This document shows, piece by piece, positions 33,277 through 41,994 of a stretch of 64,000 bases of DNA. The notes under the pieces are model-generated. The model did no database searches. It was not told the origin of the DNA and worked only from the letters and a program-made list of their open reading frames with translations. Positions within the stretch are counted from its first letter, which is position 1; each line of letters opens with the position of its first letter. The DNA comes from Arthrobacter sp. zg-Y238 (GTDB lineage Bacteria; Actinomycetota; Actinomycetes; Actinomycetales; Micrococcaceae): contig NZ_JANFLU010000001.1 in the NCBI RefSeq assembly GCF_024385525.1, positions 310,001 to 374,000 on the forward strand, read 5' to 3'. Both the position numbers and the translations under genes were made by a program.

Positions 33277-34539
33277 ATGTCAACTGTCGATTCTTCCCCT
33301 GATAAAAACTCCGCCAAAAAGTCCGAGCTGCGCCGTGTCCGCTCGGTTCCCACCGCCACCGGGCCGCAGGTCCGTCCCGCCACGGAGGGCTGGGAGCAGG
33401 CCAAGGAGCCCGACGGCCGCCCGCTGCTGCAGTTCAAATCGCCGCGCGTGTCCCAGCCGCCGGCCCATCTGGCCGATATGACGCTGGCCGAACGCCAGGA
33501 GAAGCTGAAGTCCCTGGGCCTGCCTGCGTTCCGCGCGAAGCAGCTGTCGGTGCATTACTTCCAGCACTACACCACTGATCCGGAAGCCATGAGCGACCTC
33601 CCCAAGGAGCGCCGTGACGAGCTGGTGGGTGAAATGTTCCCCACGCTGCTCACCGAGATCAAGCGCCTGACCACCGACAACGGCGACACGATCAAGTTCC
33701 TCTGGCGGCTATTCGACGGCTCCCTCGTCGAGTCCGTGCTGATGCGCTACCCGGGCCGCATCACCCTGTGCGTCTCCAGCCAGTGCGGCTGCGGCATGAA
33801 CTGCCCGTTCTGCGCCACCGGCCAGGCCGGCCTGACCCGCAACATGTCCGCCGCGGAAATCCTGGACCAGATTGTCCAGGCCAACCGGGTGATCAAGGAA
33901 GGCGGCCTCGGCGGCAAGCGGCGCGACGGCGGCCACGACGCCGAGCGCGTCACCAACATTGTCTTTATGGGCATGGGCGAGCCGCTGGCTAACTACAAGC
34001 GCGTGATGAACGCCGTGCACCGGATGGCCGCCGAGGTTCCCGAAGGCCTGGGCATGAGTGCCCGCAACATCACCGTCTCCACCGTGGGCCTGGTGCCGGC
34101 TATCAAGAAGCTTGCCGAGGAGAACATCCCGGTCACCTTCGCGCTGAGCCTGCACGCGCCGGACGACGAGCTGCGCGACGAGCTGATCCCGGTCAACAGC
34201 CGGTGGAAGGTGGACGAGGCCCTGGACGCCGCGTACAACTACTACCGCGTCACCGGCCGCCGCGTCTCCATCGAGTACGCGTTGATCAAGGACATGAACG
34301 ACCACGCCTGGCGTGCAGACCTGCTGGCCAAGAAGCTCAACGCCCGCGGCCGCGGCTGGGTGCACGTGAACCCGATTCCGCTGAACCCCACGCCCGGTTC
34401 CATCTGGACGTCGCCGGAGCCGGAGGTCATCCAGGAGTTCATCAACCACCTGATCGACGCCGGCATCCCCACCACCATCCGGGATACCCGCGGCAAGGAA
34501 ATCGACGGCGCCTGCGGCCAGCTCGCCGCGGCGGACTAG
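33277..34539 (+). CDS. rlmN: 23S rRNA/tRNA adenine C2-methyltransferase RlmN
   Basis: 420 residues. RlmN is a radical-SAM enzyme that methylates C2 of A2503 in 23S rRNA and A37 of some tRNAs. The iron-sulphur motif C-x3-C-x2-C is CGMNCPFC (near residue 172), and the two additional catalytic cysteines are in ITLCVSSQ and DTRGKEIDGACGQLA near the C-terminus. An N-terminal Lys/Arg-rich extension of about 60 residues is longer than usual. ATG 33277 has no ribosome binding site and an AT-rich -10-like sequence sits directly upstream, so the mRNA is probably leaderless. Confidence 0.95.
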   Translation: MSTVDSSPDKNSAKKSELRRVRSVPTATGPQVRPATEGWEQAKEPDGRPLLQFKSPRVSQPPAHLADMTLAERQEKLKSLGLPAFRAKQLSVHYFQHYTTDPEAMSDLPKERRDELVGEMFPTLLTEIKRLTTDNGDTIKFLWRLFDGSLVESVLMRYPGRITLCVSSQCGCGMNCPFCATGQAGLTRNMSAAEILDQIVQANRVIKEGGLGGKRRDGGHDAERVTNIVFMGMGEPLANYKRVMNAVHRMAAEVPEGLGMSARNITVSTVGLVPAIKKLAEENIPVTFALSLHAPDDELRDELIPVNSRWKVDEALDAAYNYYRVTGRRVSIEYALIKDMNDHAWRADLLAKKLNARGRGWVHVNPIPLNPTPGSIWTSPEPEVIQEFINHLIDAGIPTTIRDTRGKEIDGACGQLAAAD

Positions 34540-34567
34540 CGCCGGGATTTCGGTAACTTAGCTACCT

Positions 34568-34622
34568 AACGACGACGGCGGGAGGCCGGGCTGCGAGCCC
34601 GGCTCCCGCCGTCGTCGTTTTG
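34568..34622. terminator. Strong bidirectional terminator between rlmN and purB
   Basis: A stem of about 24 bases (AACGACGACGGCGGGAG followed by GCCGGGC on the left arm) with a TGCGA loop and a T-run on the plus side (34618-34622) and A's on the other. It ends both convergent genes. Confidence 0.9.
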
Positions 34623-34637
34623 GTTTTGCGCGGCAGC

Positions 34638-36053
34638 CTACTTGAGGTGGTCCACCAGGGTGTCCGCGATGCCCGTGTACTTTGCCGGGGTGAGGGCCTG
34701 CAGGCGGGCTTCGGCCTCGGCGGGAAGGCCAAGGCCGGCAATGAATTCCTTCATCCGTTCGGCGTCCACGCGGTGGCCGCGGGTGAGGTCCTTGAGCCGT
34801 TCGTAGGGGTTTTCCATGCCCTCAACGCCGGCTACGGCTTCGGCGCGCATCACCATCTGGATGGCTTCCCCGAGGACCTCCCAGTTGGAGTCCAGGTCTT
34901 CGGCCAGGACCTGCTCGGCGACGTGCAGCCGCTGGAGCCCCTTGGCGACGTTGGAAACGGCGAGCACCGAGTGTCCGAAGGCCACGCCGATGTTGCGCTG
35001 CGAGGAGGAGTCGGTGAGGTCGCGCTGCCAGCGGGAGGTGACCAGGGTAGAAGCCAGCGTGTCCAGCAGTCCGTTGGAGATTTCGAGGTTTGCTTCGGCG
35101 TTCTCGAAGCGGATCGGATTGACCTTGTGCGGCATGGTGGAGGAGCCGGTGGCGCCTTCCACCGGGACCTGCGCGAAGTAGCCAATGGAGATGTAGCTCC
35201 AGACGTCCGTGCAGAAGTTGTGCAGGATGCGGTTGAAGCGGGCAATGTCTGCGTAGAGCTCGGCCTGCCAGTCGTGGGATTCGATCTGCGTGGTCAGCGG
35301 ATTCCAGGCCAGGCCCAGGCCTTCCACGAAGCTGCGTGCCACCTGCTGCCAATCGGTCTGCGGGGCCGCTGCATAGTGTGCAGCGTAGGTTCCGGTGGCG
35401 CCGTTGATCTTGCCCAGGAACTCAGTGTTGCGGATCCGGCGCAGCTGGCGTGTGAGGCGGTGGACGGTGACAGCCAGTTCCTTGCCCAGGGTGGTGGGGG
35501 TGGCCGGCTGTCCGTGCGTCCGGGACAGCATGGGCACGGTGCGGGTGTCCTCCGCCATCGCGGCGATCTGGTCCACCAGGTCCTGCGCGGCCGGCAACCA
35601 GACGTTTTCGACGGCGCCCTTGATGCCGAGCGCGTAGGAAAGGTTGTTGATGTCTTCGGACGTGCAGCCGAAGTGCACAAGGCTCTTCAGGTTCTCGAGA
35701 CCGAGGGCCGGAAGCCGATCGGCAATGTAGTACTCGACGGCCTTGACGTCGTGCACGGTGCGCTTTTCGATTTCGCCCAGTTCGGCCACGGAGTTGCCGT
35801 CGAAGCTCGTGACGATTTCCCGCAGCCGGCTTTGCTGGTCTTCCGTAAGCGGCGCAGTGCCCGGCAGGACGGCGTTGGAGGTCAGGTGAATCAGCCATTC
35901 CACTTCCACATGGGTCCGGTCCCGGTTCAGGGCGGCTTCGGACAGGTAGTCCACCAACGGCGCGGTGGCGCTGCGGTAGCGGCCGTCCAGCGGGCCCAGG
36001 GCGATAGCGGGAGTTACGGAAGCGAGGGAGACACGGGATTCGGATTCGGCCAT
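34638..36053 (-). CDS. purB: Adenylosuccinate lyase
   Basis: 471 residues. PurB cleaves SAICAR and adenylosuccinate, releasing fumarate, in purine synthesis. The fumarase/aspartase superfamily signature GSSTMPHKVNPI occurs near residue 290. The first active-site region is THDVKA-like, seen as KRTVHDVKAVEYYIADRL (near 98), followed by HFGCTSEDINN (near 128) and SRTHGQPATPTTLGKEL (near 172). The form matches the E. coli-type enzyme. It is monocistronic between a strong terminator and the WXG-like locus. Confidence 0.96.
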   Translation of the reverse strand: MAESESRVSLASVTPAIALGPLDGRYRSATAPLVDYLSEAALNRDRTHVEVEWLIHLTSNAVLPGTAPLTEDQQSRLREIVTSFDGNSVAELGEIEKRTVHDVKAVEYYIADRLPALGLENLKSLVHFGCTSEDINNLSYALGIKGAVENVWLPAAQDLVDQIAAMAEDTRTVPMLSRTHGQPATPTTLGKELAVTVHRLTRQLRRIRNTEFLGKINGATGTYAAHYAAAPQTDWQQVARSFVEGLGLAWNPLTTQIESHDWQAELYADIARFNRILHNFCTDVWSYISIGYFAQVPVEGATGSSTMPHKVNPIRFENAEANLEISNGLLDTLASTLVTSRWQRDLTDSSSQRNIGVAFGHSVLAVSNVAKGLQRLHVAEQVLAEDLDSNWEVLGEAIQMVMRAEAVAGVEGMENPYERLKDLTRGHRVDAERMKEFIAGLGLPAEAEARLQALTPAKYTGIADTLVDHLK

Positions 36054-36349
36054 GCGGTAATTCTTTCATGCCGGTGCAGCGCTGTTGGTGTGTGACTCAT
36101 CGCTGTTCTGCATATCCGCCTGGGCGGACCACTGTCCCTCAACAGCCAGGGTTCGAAAGGAACAGGTCCTGGCCGTTTCCACTGGAGGTGCCCGGGGCGC
36201 TGCGGTCAGGTGACAGGCCCGGCACCCTTGACGGACCGGCGTCGTTCTTGAGGGTCCCCGTCCGGACCCCTCCACGCCGGGCCCGGTATCCGGAACCTCA
36301 GCCGGGGCCATACCGGATGGAGACAATCCGTCACCCGAGGGAGGAAATG
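36054..36349. other. Intergenic region upstream of the WXG-like pair
   Basis: A 296-base gap that must carry the purB promoter (minus strand) and the promoter of the plus-strand pair. TTGACG near 36228 is a possible -35 but I cannot pair it with a good -10. The open frame running through it on the plus strand lacks a start with a ribosome binding site and looks non-coding. Confidence 0.4.
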
Positions 36350-36601
36350 ATGGACCAAATGGCTGCTGCGGCCTACGCGGCGGAGACGCAGCGGTTGCTA
36401 CTGGCGTTTGCAGCAGAAACCGACGAGCTCGAGCGCGAGGTTGCCGCCTCCGCAGCTGTCCAGTGGGAGTCTCGCGCGGCGGATGCTTTCCGGCATGGAC
36501 TGACCGCAGCGGTGCAGGAGATGCCTGACGCTTCCGGGCAGTTGCGGTCCGCCGCCGGTGAACTGCTGCAGGATCCACTCATGTTGGCTACGGGGAGCTG
36601 A
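36350..36601 (+). CDS. WXG100-like small helical protein
   Basis: 83 residues from ATG 36350, which sits five bases after GGGAGG; an ATG immediately before it is also possible. The protein is two amphipathic helices around a turn reading VQWESRAADAFR, a W-x-S variant of the WXG turn of ESX/type VII substrates. It starts two bases before the hydrolase gene, whose N-terminus is also a helical-hairpin region, so the two may form a partner pair. No ESX secretion genes are in the window. Confidence 0.62.
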   Translation: MDQMAAAAYAAETQRLLLAFAAETDELEREVAASAAVQWESRAADAFRHGLTAAVQEMPDASGQLRSAAGELLQDPLMLATGS

Positions 36602-36603
36602 CA

Positions 36604-37992
36604 ATGGCAGAGATAGGAACCTGTGATGAGCGGATGTACCAGGTGAGGGGAGGGGCCGCGGGGCTTCTGGTCCAGTACGAGGACCTGGTCCGGATTGCCG
36701 GCAGGCTGGAATCGACGACGGACCGCCTGCGGCTGCTTGGGCAGAGGGTGACGGAGCTTTGGCTGGAGGTCGGGGCCGTTAGCGGCGGCTCGGGGTCGGC
36801 TGACCGGGTGCGGTTGCGGATGCAGGAGGCCGCGCACACCTTGAGGAGTTCCGCTTCCGCCGTCGACGCCCTTACGGACGGGGTCCGGGAGAGCGCCCGT
36901 GCCTATGCTGAAGCCGAAGGGCAAATCAAGGCGCGGCTGCCATATTTCTTTCTCATTCCACCGAATCCCTGGTCCACAGTCGGCCCGTATCCACGGGCCG
37001 AGGGGTTCCCTACTCTGCGTCAGGCGGAAACGGTCCTTGCCGATCCGGTCTCCGAAAACTTGATGCGCGCTGCCCTGCTCCTGCTTTACGGTGCGGGGAG
37101 GGGGAAGCTGCGGCCCGTGGAGGTGTCGGCGCTTCCGGGTGCACAGGAACGTGTACGCCTGGACGGAACTGCTGCCGGCCTGCTGGAGAGGTCGGAGGTA
37201 CTGTTGCGGGAAAACAGGCCAGGCGTGATCGAAGTCCTGCCGCTCACGGCGAGCGACGGAAAGAAGACATTCGTTGTCACTATTCCCGGTACGCAGAGCC
37301 CCGGCATTTCCCCCGGAAGCGAGAATCCGTTCGATGCCATGGGCGTCTTCGAACCGTCCCTGAAAGACAGTTTGTTTGTTGCTGCGGGAGTGCAGGAAGC
37401 CCTGCGGCTGGCCGGGGCTGAAGCGGAGGACGCCGTCATTCTTTCCGGCTACAGCCAGGGCGGCGACCACGCCACCCGTGTTGCCGCGTACCTGGCGGAG
37501 GAAAGCGACTACAACGTGGCGTTCCTGCTGACCGCAGGCAGCCACACGGGAGCTGCCGATCTACCCCCGGGTATCCACGCACTGCACCTGGAGCATGTGC
37601 AGGACTGGGTGTCCGGGATCGATGGCACCCCCAATCCTGATACACCGGACCGGGTCACCATGACCCTGACGAATCCGGCGGCCACGCCGGAGGGGGACGA
37701 CGCCGGTTTGGGTCCCGGGCACCGGCTGGAGAATTACCGTCGGGGTGCCGCGCTCGCAGACGCCAGTGATGATGCCTCGCTGCGGGCATCTGTGGGATCC
37801 CTCGGTGCCGCTGTTGCAGCCGGAAGCGTTGCAACCAGGCACCTGTACCGTCTCTCCCGGGAAGAACTGCCGCAGCGGGAAGTGAGGGTTGTGCCGAGAC
37901 CTTCGCCGGGGCCGGGCAAGGTCTACCGGCCGCCGGTCGGCCCTGGCCTCCGGCGGACCGAAGCCGATTCACCTCCCGTTTCAGGCGGCTAG
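36604..37992 (+). CDS. Alpha/beta hydrolase with N-terminal ESX-like helical domain
   Basis: 462 residues. Residues 1-110 form a helical, Arg/Ala-rich region resembling WXG/LXG-type substrates of type VII secretion. Residues 215-380 carry a lipase-like hydrolase core with VVTIPGTQSPG (strand and oxyanion area) and the nucleophile elbow GYSQGGDHATRVAAYLAE (Ser near 282), then a GIHALHLEHVQDWVSGID segment that may hold the acid. The Pro-rich C-terminus (about 420-462) is disordered. There is no signal peptide. Together with the WXG-like partner two bases upstream it could be a secreted effector or lipase; function is inferred only. Confidence 0.75.
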   Translation: MAEIGTCDERMYQVRGGAAGLLVQYEDLVRIAGRLESTTDRLRLLGQRVTELWLEVGAVSGGSGSADRVRLRMQEAAHTLRSSASAVDALTDGVRESARAYAEAEGQIKARLPYFFLIPPNPWSTVGPYPRAEGFPTLRQAETVLADPVSENLMRAALLLLYGAGRGKLRPVEVSALPGAQERVRLDGTAAGLLERSEVLLRENRPGVIEVLPLTASDGKKTFVVTIPGTQSPGISPGSENPFDAMGVFEPSLKDSLFVAAGVQEALRLAGAEAEDAVILSGYSQGGDHATRVAAYLAEESDYNVAFLLTAGSHTGAADLPPGIHALHLEHVQDWVSGIDGTPNPDTPDRVTMTLTNPAATPEGDDAGLGPGHRLENYRRGAALADASDDASLRASVGSLGAAVAAGSVATRHLYRLSREELPQREVRVVPRPSPGPGKVYRPPVGPGLRRTEADSPPVSGG

Positions 37993-38426
37993 CTACGGCT
38001 CCCGCTCCGGCTCCCGCTCCGGCTTCGCTTGCGGCTCCCGGTGACCGTATCCAGAACCAGCGACACGAGGCTGATGATAATTGCGCCCAGAATGGCGGTC
38101 CAGAAGAAGGAATCAACCTCGAAGCGGATGGGCGTGTAGCTGCTGAGCCAGGCGGTGAGCTCGAGCATGGCGGCATTGATGACTATGCGGAACAACCCAA
38201 GGGTCAGGATGGCCAGCGGCAAGGTCAGCCCCTGTGCGATGGGGCGGACCAGGGCGTTCACCACGCCGAAAATCAGGCCCACAAAAAGATACGCGAGCAC
38301 CGTATCGATAACCGGATCGCCGCTGAGGCTCCCCGTCGGCGCGCTCACCGTGAGGCCAGGCAAAAGCCAGCCGGCCACCCAGAGGGCAACGGCGTTCAAG
38401 ACTATCCGCAGCAACAGAGAGAACAT
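37989..38426 (-). CDS. Phage holin family 4 (DUF360) membrane protein
   Basis: 145 residues with four helices: RIVLNAVALWVAGWLLPGL, TVLAYLFVGLIFGVVNALV, LTLPLAILTLGLFRIVINAA and FFWTAILGAIIISLVSLVLD. The pattern GVVNALVRPIAQGLTLPL is diagnostic of the family, whose bacterial members are not phage holins in function and are often near cell-envelope genes. The cytoplasmic tail ends in a low-complexity RSRSGSRSGSRS made by a short tandem DNA repeat. It overlaps the stop of the convergent hydrolase by four bases. Confidence 0.88.
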   Translation of the reverse strand: MFSLLLRIVLNAVALWVAGWLLPGLTVSAPTGSLSGDPVIDTVLAYLFVGLIFGVVNALVRPIAQGLTLPLAILTLGLFRIVINAAMLELTAWLSSYTPIRFEVDSFFWTAILGAIIISLVSLVLDTVTGSRKRSRSGSRSGSRS

Positions 38427-38467
38427 GCCCCCATGCTGGCAGAAAACGGGCCATTACTGTTAACGCC

Positions 38468-39607
38468 ATGACCACTACCGAGAATGACACCGACGCAGCT
38501 GAAGTTCCCGCACCCGGCATCACCCCACGGCCCGTTATCGGGAAGCTGCCCCAATACGCCGCGGGCAAGCCGCCGGTGGTTGTAGAAGGACTTCAGAGCT
38601 ACAAACTTTCTTCCAATGAGAACCCGTTCCCGCCGCTGCCGGCCGTGTTGGATGCGATAAACGAGGCCGCAACGGTTAACCGCTATCCGGATCCGCTTTC
38701 CACTGCCCTGCGCAATGAACTCTCCACGTTCCTGGACGTTCCCGCGGAAGACATCGTTACCGGCGGCGGCAGCTTGGGAGCACTGAACCAGCTGCTCGCC
38801 ACCTTTGCCGGACAGAACCCGGACGGAGCAGCGGACGAGGTTATCTACCCCTGGCGCTCCTTTGAGGCATACCCCATCAGCGTCGGCCTGGCCGGTGCCG
38901 AGAGCGTCCAGGTGCCGCTGAACCCCGACGGCACACACAACCTGGCAGCCATGGCCGAAGCAGTCACTGAGCGCACCAAGGTGATTCTGCTGTGCACGCC
39001 CAACAACCCGACCGGCCCAGTCCTGACGACGGCACAGGTGGAGGACTTCCTCCAGCGGATTCCCACCCACATCATTGTGGTCATCGATGAAGCCTATGAG
39101 GATTTCGTGCGGGACGAGGACGCCGTCGACGGCGTCGAAATGTACCGCAAGCACCCCAACGTGGTGGTGCTCAGGACCTTCTCCAAGGGTGCAGGACTGG
39201 CCGGACTGCGCGTGGGCTATTCCATTGCGCACGCGCCGATCACCCGGCACCTCCGGGTAGCGGCAGTCCCGTTTGCCGTGTCCACCATCGCCGAGCAGGC
39301 TGCCGTGGCCTCCCTCCGGCACCACGACCAAATTGTGGAGAGAATACAAGGACTCGTTGCCGAACGGACCCGTGTGGTGGAGGGCCTGGAGGCGCTGGGA
39401 TGGTCCATTCCGGCTGCGCAGGGCAACTTCGTGTGGCTGGCCCTCGGGGAAGACACCCCCGGGTTTGCAGCTCTGGCGGGGCAGCAGGCACTGGCGGTAA
39501 GGGCCTTTGGCAACGAAGGTGTGAGAGTGACCATCGGCGAAGAGGAAGCAAACACGCGGTTCCTCGCGTTATGTGCGACTTATACAAAAGGCCCACGCGT
39601 TTCCTAG
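38468..39607 (+). CDS. Histidinol-phosphate / aromatic aminotransferase
   Basis: 379-residue fold-type I PLP enzyme of the HisC/Pat group. Landmarks are YKLSSNENPFPPLP (near 44), the TGGGSLGALNQ cofactor-phosphate loop, CTPNNPTGP (near 178), DEAYEDF (near 207) and the PLP lysine in RTFSKGAGLAGLRVGY (near 240). Because it lies just upstream of the 2-oxoacid dehydrogenase operon and not in a his operon, an aromatic-amino-acid aminotransferase (Pat) role is more likely than histidine synthesis. ATG 38468 has no ribosome binding site; leaderless translation is plausible. Confidence 0.88.
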   Translation: MTTTENDTDAAEVPAPGITPRPVIGKLPQYAAGKPPVVVEGLQSYKLSSNENPFPPLPAVLDAINEAATVNRYPDPLSTALRNELSTFLDVPAEDIVTGGGSLGALNQLLATFAGQNPDGAADEVIYPWRSFEAYPISVGLAGAESVQVPLNPDGTHNLAAMAEAVTERTKVILLCTPNNPTGPVLTTAQVEDFLQRIPTHIIVVIDEAYEDFVRDEDAVDGVEMYRKHPNVVVLRTFSKGAGLAGLRVGYSIAHAPITRHLRVAAVPFAVSTIAEQAAVASLRHHDQIVERIQGLVAERTRVVEGLEALGWSIPAAQGNFVWLALGEDTPGFAALAGQQALAVRAFGNEGVRVTIGEEEANTRFLALCATYTKGPRVS

Positions 39608-39650
39608 CGTGTCTTAGGTAGGGCCGGAAGCCGCGCCGTCGTTAGGCTTT

Positions 39651-39710
39651 GGAAGGTAACTTCCACTTATATGCGATGCAGGGAATGTATTCCCTCCGGA
39701 GCATATTTCC
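39651..39710. promoter_or_regulatory. Array of GGAA-TTCC dyads in front of the 2-oxoacid dehydrogenase operon
   Basis: Three similar inverted repeats precede the E1alpha gene: GGAAGGTAACTTCC (39651-39664), GGGAATGTATTCCC (39681-39694) and CGGAGCATATTTCC (39697-39710). The first two are centred exactly 30 bases apart, about three helical turns. A TTATAT -10-like element (about 39667) lies among them. Such arrays are typical of Lrp/AsnC-type regulators, which control bkd operons in other bacteria, but no such gene is in the window. Confidence 0.6.
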
Positions 39711-39750
39711 AGCGCGGTGCGGCTTTCGGCTGTCCAGGCAAGGAGAAGGC

Positions 39751-40974
39751 ATGGACGTAGGACACTTGCCGGCCAGTGAGTTCGACTCGGCCGGACTTGA
39801 GCAATCCCTCATGGGCGCTCCGGATGCGAACCCTGTCCCGGACATGGTTCAGCTGCTCACCATTGACGGAGAGCTCCTGCAGGACGACACCTATGGCAGC
39901 TATGTCCAGGGCCTGACTCCCGAGGAACTCCGCGGGTTCTACCGGGACATGTTCCTGGTCCGCCGCTTCGATGAAGAAGCCACTGCGCTTCAGCGGCAGG
40001 GTGAACTGGTGATGTGGGTTCCGCTCACCGGCCAGGAAGGCGCGCAGATCGGTTCCGGCAGGGCCCTGAAGCCGCAGGATTACGTATTCCCCACTTACCG
40101 GGAACACGGCGTCGCCTACACCCGGGGCCTGGAGCTCGCCCAGCTGCTCCGGCGATTCCGCGGCATCTCCCACGGAGGTTGGGACCCCCGCGAGGCCAAC
40201 TTCCACCTCTACACGCTGGTGCTGGCCGCCCAGGTGCCGCACGCCGTCGGCTATGCGATGGGAATGGCCCGCGACCGGCTGGTTAACCCCAAGCTGCCCG
40301 AGGCCGCCACCGTCGCGTACTTCGGCGACGGGGCGAGCTCCGAAGGCGACGTGCATGAAGGCATGGTCTTCGCCGCGTCCTACAACGCACCAGTGGTCTT
40401 CTTCTGCCAGAACAACCACTGGGCCATCTCCGTGCCCACCGAAGTCCAGTCACGCATCCCCTTGGCCAACCGGGCACAGGGCTACGGCTTCCCCGGGGTG
40501 CGCGTTGACGGCAACGACGTCCTGGCCGTCCACGCCGTAACTCGCTGGGCGCTGGAACACGCCCGTTCGGGCGGCGGTCCGGTGCTTATCGAGGCCTTCA
40601 CCTACCGGATGAGCGCGCATACGACGGCGGACGACCCCACCAAATACCGTCTCAGCGCCGACGAGGAAGCCTGGCTGGACCGGGACCCGCTGCTGCGGAT
40701 GGAAAAGTACCTGCGTAACCAGGGCCTGGCCGACGATGCGTTCTTTGAGGAACTCCGCGAGGAAGGCCGCAACATGGCCGTCCGGCTCCGCGAGAACGTC
40801 CAGCAGATGGAGGCGCCGGGCTTTGAAGACGCCTTCGCCGACGTCTATGCAGAGGCCCATCCTTTGATCCGCGAAGAGCTGGATGAGCATCGCCGGTATG
40901 AAGCCGGATTTGCCGGCGCCGACGACGCCAACCCCGCCACCACCGACCCCGCCGCCCGGGAGCACACCGCATGA
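39751..40974 (+). CDS. bkdA: 2-oxoacid dehydrogenase E1 component, alpha subunit
   Basis: 407 residues from ATG 39751, chosen for its AAGGAGAAGG site; the longer reading from 39649 would start inside the operator array. The thiamine-diphosphate motif GDG...NN is GDGASSEGDVHEGMVF followed by FFCQNNHWAISVP (residues about 192-230). The FPTYREHGVAYTRGLE segment and RMSAHTTADDPTKYR phosphorylation-loop-like region match branched-chain or pyruvate E1alpha. It forms an alpha2beta2 heterotetramer with the next gene product. No E3 gene is present, so dihydrolipoamide dehydrogenase is shared. Branched-chain specificity is inferred from the subunit layout. Confidence 0.92.
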   Translation: MDVGHLPASEFDSAGLEQSLMGAPDANPVPDMVQLLTIDGELLQDDTYGSYVQGLTPEELRGFYRDMFLVRRFDEEATALQRQGELVMWVPLTGQEGAQIGSGRALKPQDYVFPTYREHGVAYTRGLELAQLLRRFRGISHGGWDPREANFHLYTLVLAAQVPHAVGYAMGMARDRLVNPKLPEAATVAYFGDGASSEGDVHEGMVFAASYNAPVVFFCQNNHWAISVPTEVQSRIPLANRAQGYGFPGVRVDGNDVLAVHAVTRWALEHARSGGGPVLIEAFTYRMSAHTTADDPTKYRLSADEEAWLDRDPLLRMEKYLRNQGLADDAFFEELREEGRNMAVRLRENVQQMEAPGFEDAFADVYAEAHPLIREELDEHRRYEAGFAGADDANPATTDPAAREHTA

Positions 40975-41948
40975 GCACCACCATGACCATGGCCAAGGCC
41001 ATCAACGCCGGTCTGCGCGCAGCCCTCGAAAACCACCCGAACTCCCTGCTGATGGGCGAGGACATCGGCTCCCTCGGCGGCGTCTACCGGGTCACCGAGG
41101 GTCTGAAGGCCGACTTCGGTGCGGACCGCGTTATGGACACGCCGCTGGCCGAATCGGGAATCATCGGCACCGCCATCGGCCTGGCCCTGCGCGGCTACCT
41201 GCCCGTCTGTGAAATCCAGTTCGACGGCTTCGTCTTCCCCGGCTTCAACCAGATCACCACCCAGCTGGCGAAAATGCATTCCCGCAGCGAGGGCGCGCTC
41301 AGCGCACCCGTGGTCATCCGGATCCCGTACGGCGGCGGCATCGGCTCCATTGAGCACCACTCGGAATCCCCCGAGGCGCTCTTTGCCCACACTGCAGGCC
41401 TGCGCATCATCACGCCGTCGAACCCCCAGGACGCCTACTGGATGATCCAGCAGGCCGTTGCCTGCAAGGACCCCGTCATCGTCTTTGAGCCCAAGCGCCG
41501 TTACTGGCTTAAGGGCGACGTCGACACCACAGCACCCACGTCGGACCCGTTCTCTGCCCATATTGTCCGCGAAGGAACCGACGCAACCATCGTCGCCTAC
41601 GGGCCGCTGGTCCCGGTCGCCCTGGCGGCAGCCGCGGCGGCCGAGGAGGACGGACGGTCCGTCGAGGTGGTGGATCTGCGGTCCATTTCGCCCATCGACT
41701 TCGACACCGTGACCGAGTCCGTGCGCAAGACGGGACGACTGATTGTCACCCATGAGGCACCTACCTTCGGCGGAATCGGCGGCGAGATTGCCGCACGGGT
41801 GGCCGAACGCGCCTTCCTGTCCCTGGAAGCTCCGGTGCTCCGCGTAGGTGGCTTCCACATGCCCTACCCGGTAGCGAAGGTCGAGGAACATTACTTGCCG
41901 GACATCGACCGCCTGCTTGAGGCGCTGGACCGCTCCTTCGCCTACTGA
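40971..41948 (+). CDS. bkdB: 2-oxoacid dehydrogenase E1 component, beta subunit
   Basis: 325 residues starting at the ATGA overlap with the alpha gene. Family motifs: [20 protein letters not shown] (near 23), [20 protein letters not shown] (near 55), [14 protein letters not shown], and the C-terminal transketolase domain with [13 protein letters not shown]-type pattern [15 protein letters not shown] and [14 protein letters not shown]. It binds the thiamine cofactor together with the alpha subunit and contacts the E2 core. Confidence 0.93.
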   Translation: MSTTMTMAKAINAGLRAALENHPNSLLMGEDIGSLGGVYRVTEGLKADFGADRVMDTPLAESGIIGTAIGLALRGYLPVCEIQFDGFVFPGFNQITTQLAKMHSRSEGALSAPVVIRIPYGGGIGSIEHHSESPEALFAHTAGLRIITPSNPQDAYWMIQQAVACKDPVIVFEPKRRYWLKGDVDTTAPTSDPFSAHIVREGTDATIVAYGPLVPVALAAAAAAEEDGRSVEVVDLRSISPIDFDTVTESVRKTGRLIVTHEAPTFGGIGGEIAARVAERAFLSLEAPVLRVGGFHMPYPVAKVEEHYLPDIDRLLEALDRSFAY

Positions 41949-41994
41949 TGAGCCTGCCCGCCCGCCTACACCCCATGACGAAGAACGAGTTGCA

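Noticed and set aside
37989-38426. Prophage remnant suggested by a holin-family gene
   Set aside because: This family is widespread in bacterial chromosomes and no other phage gene, integrase or attachment site is nearby.
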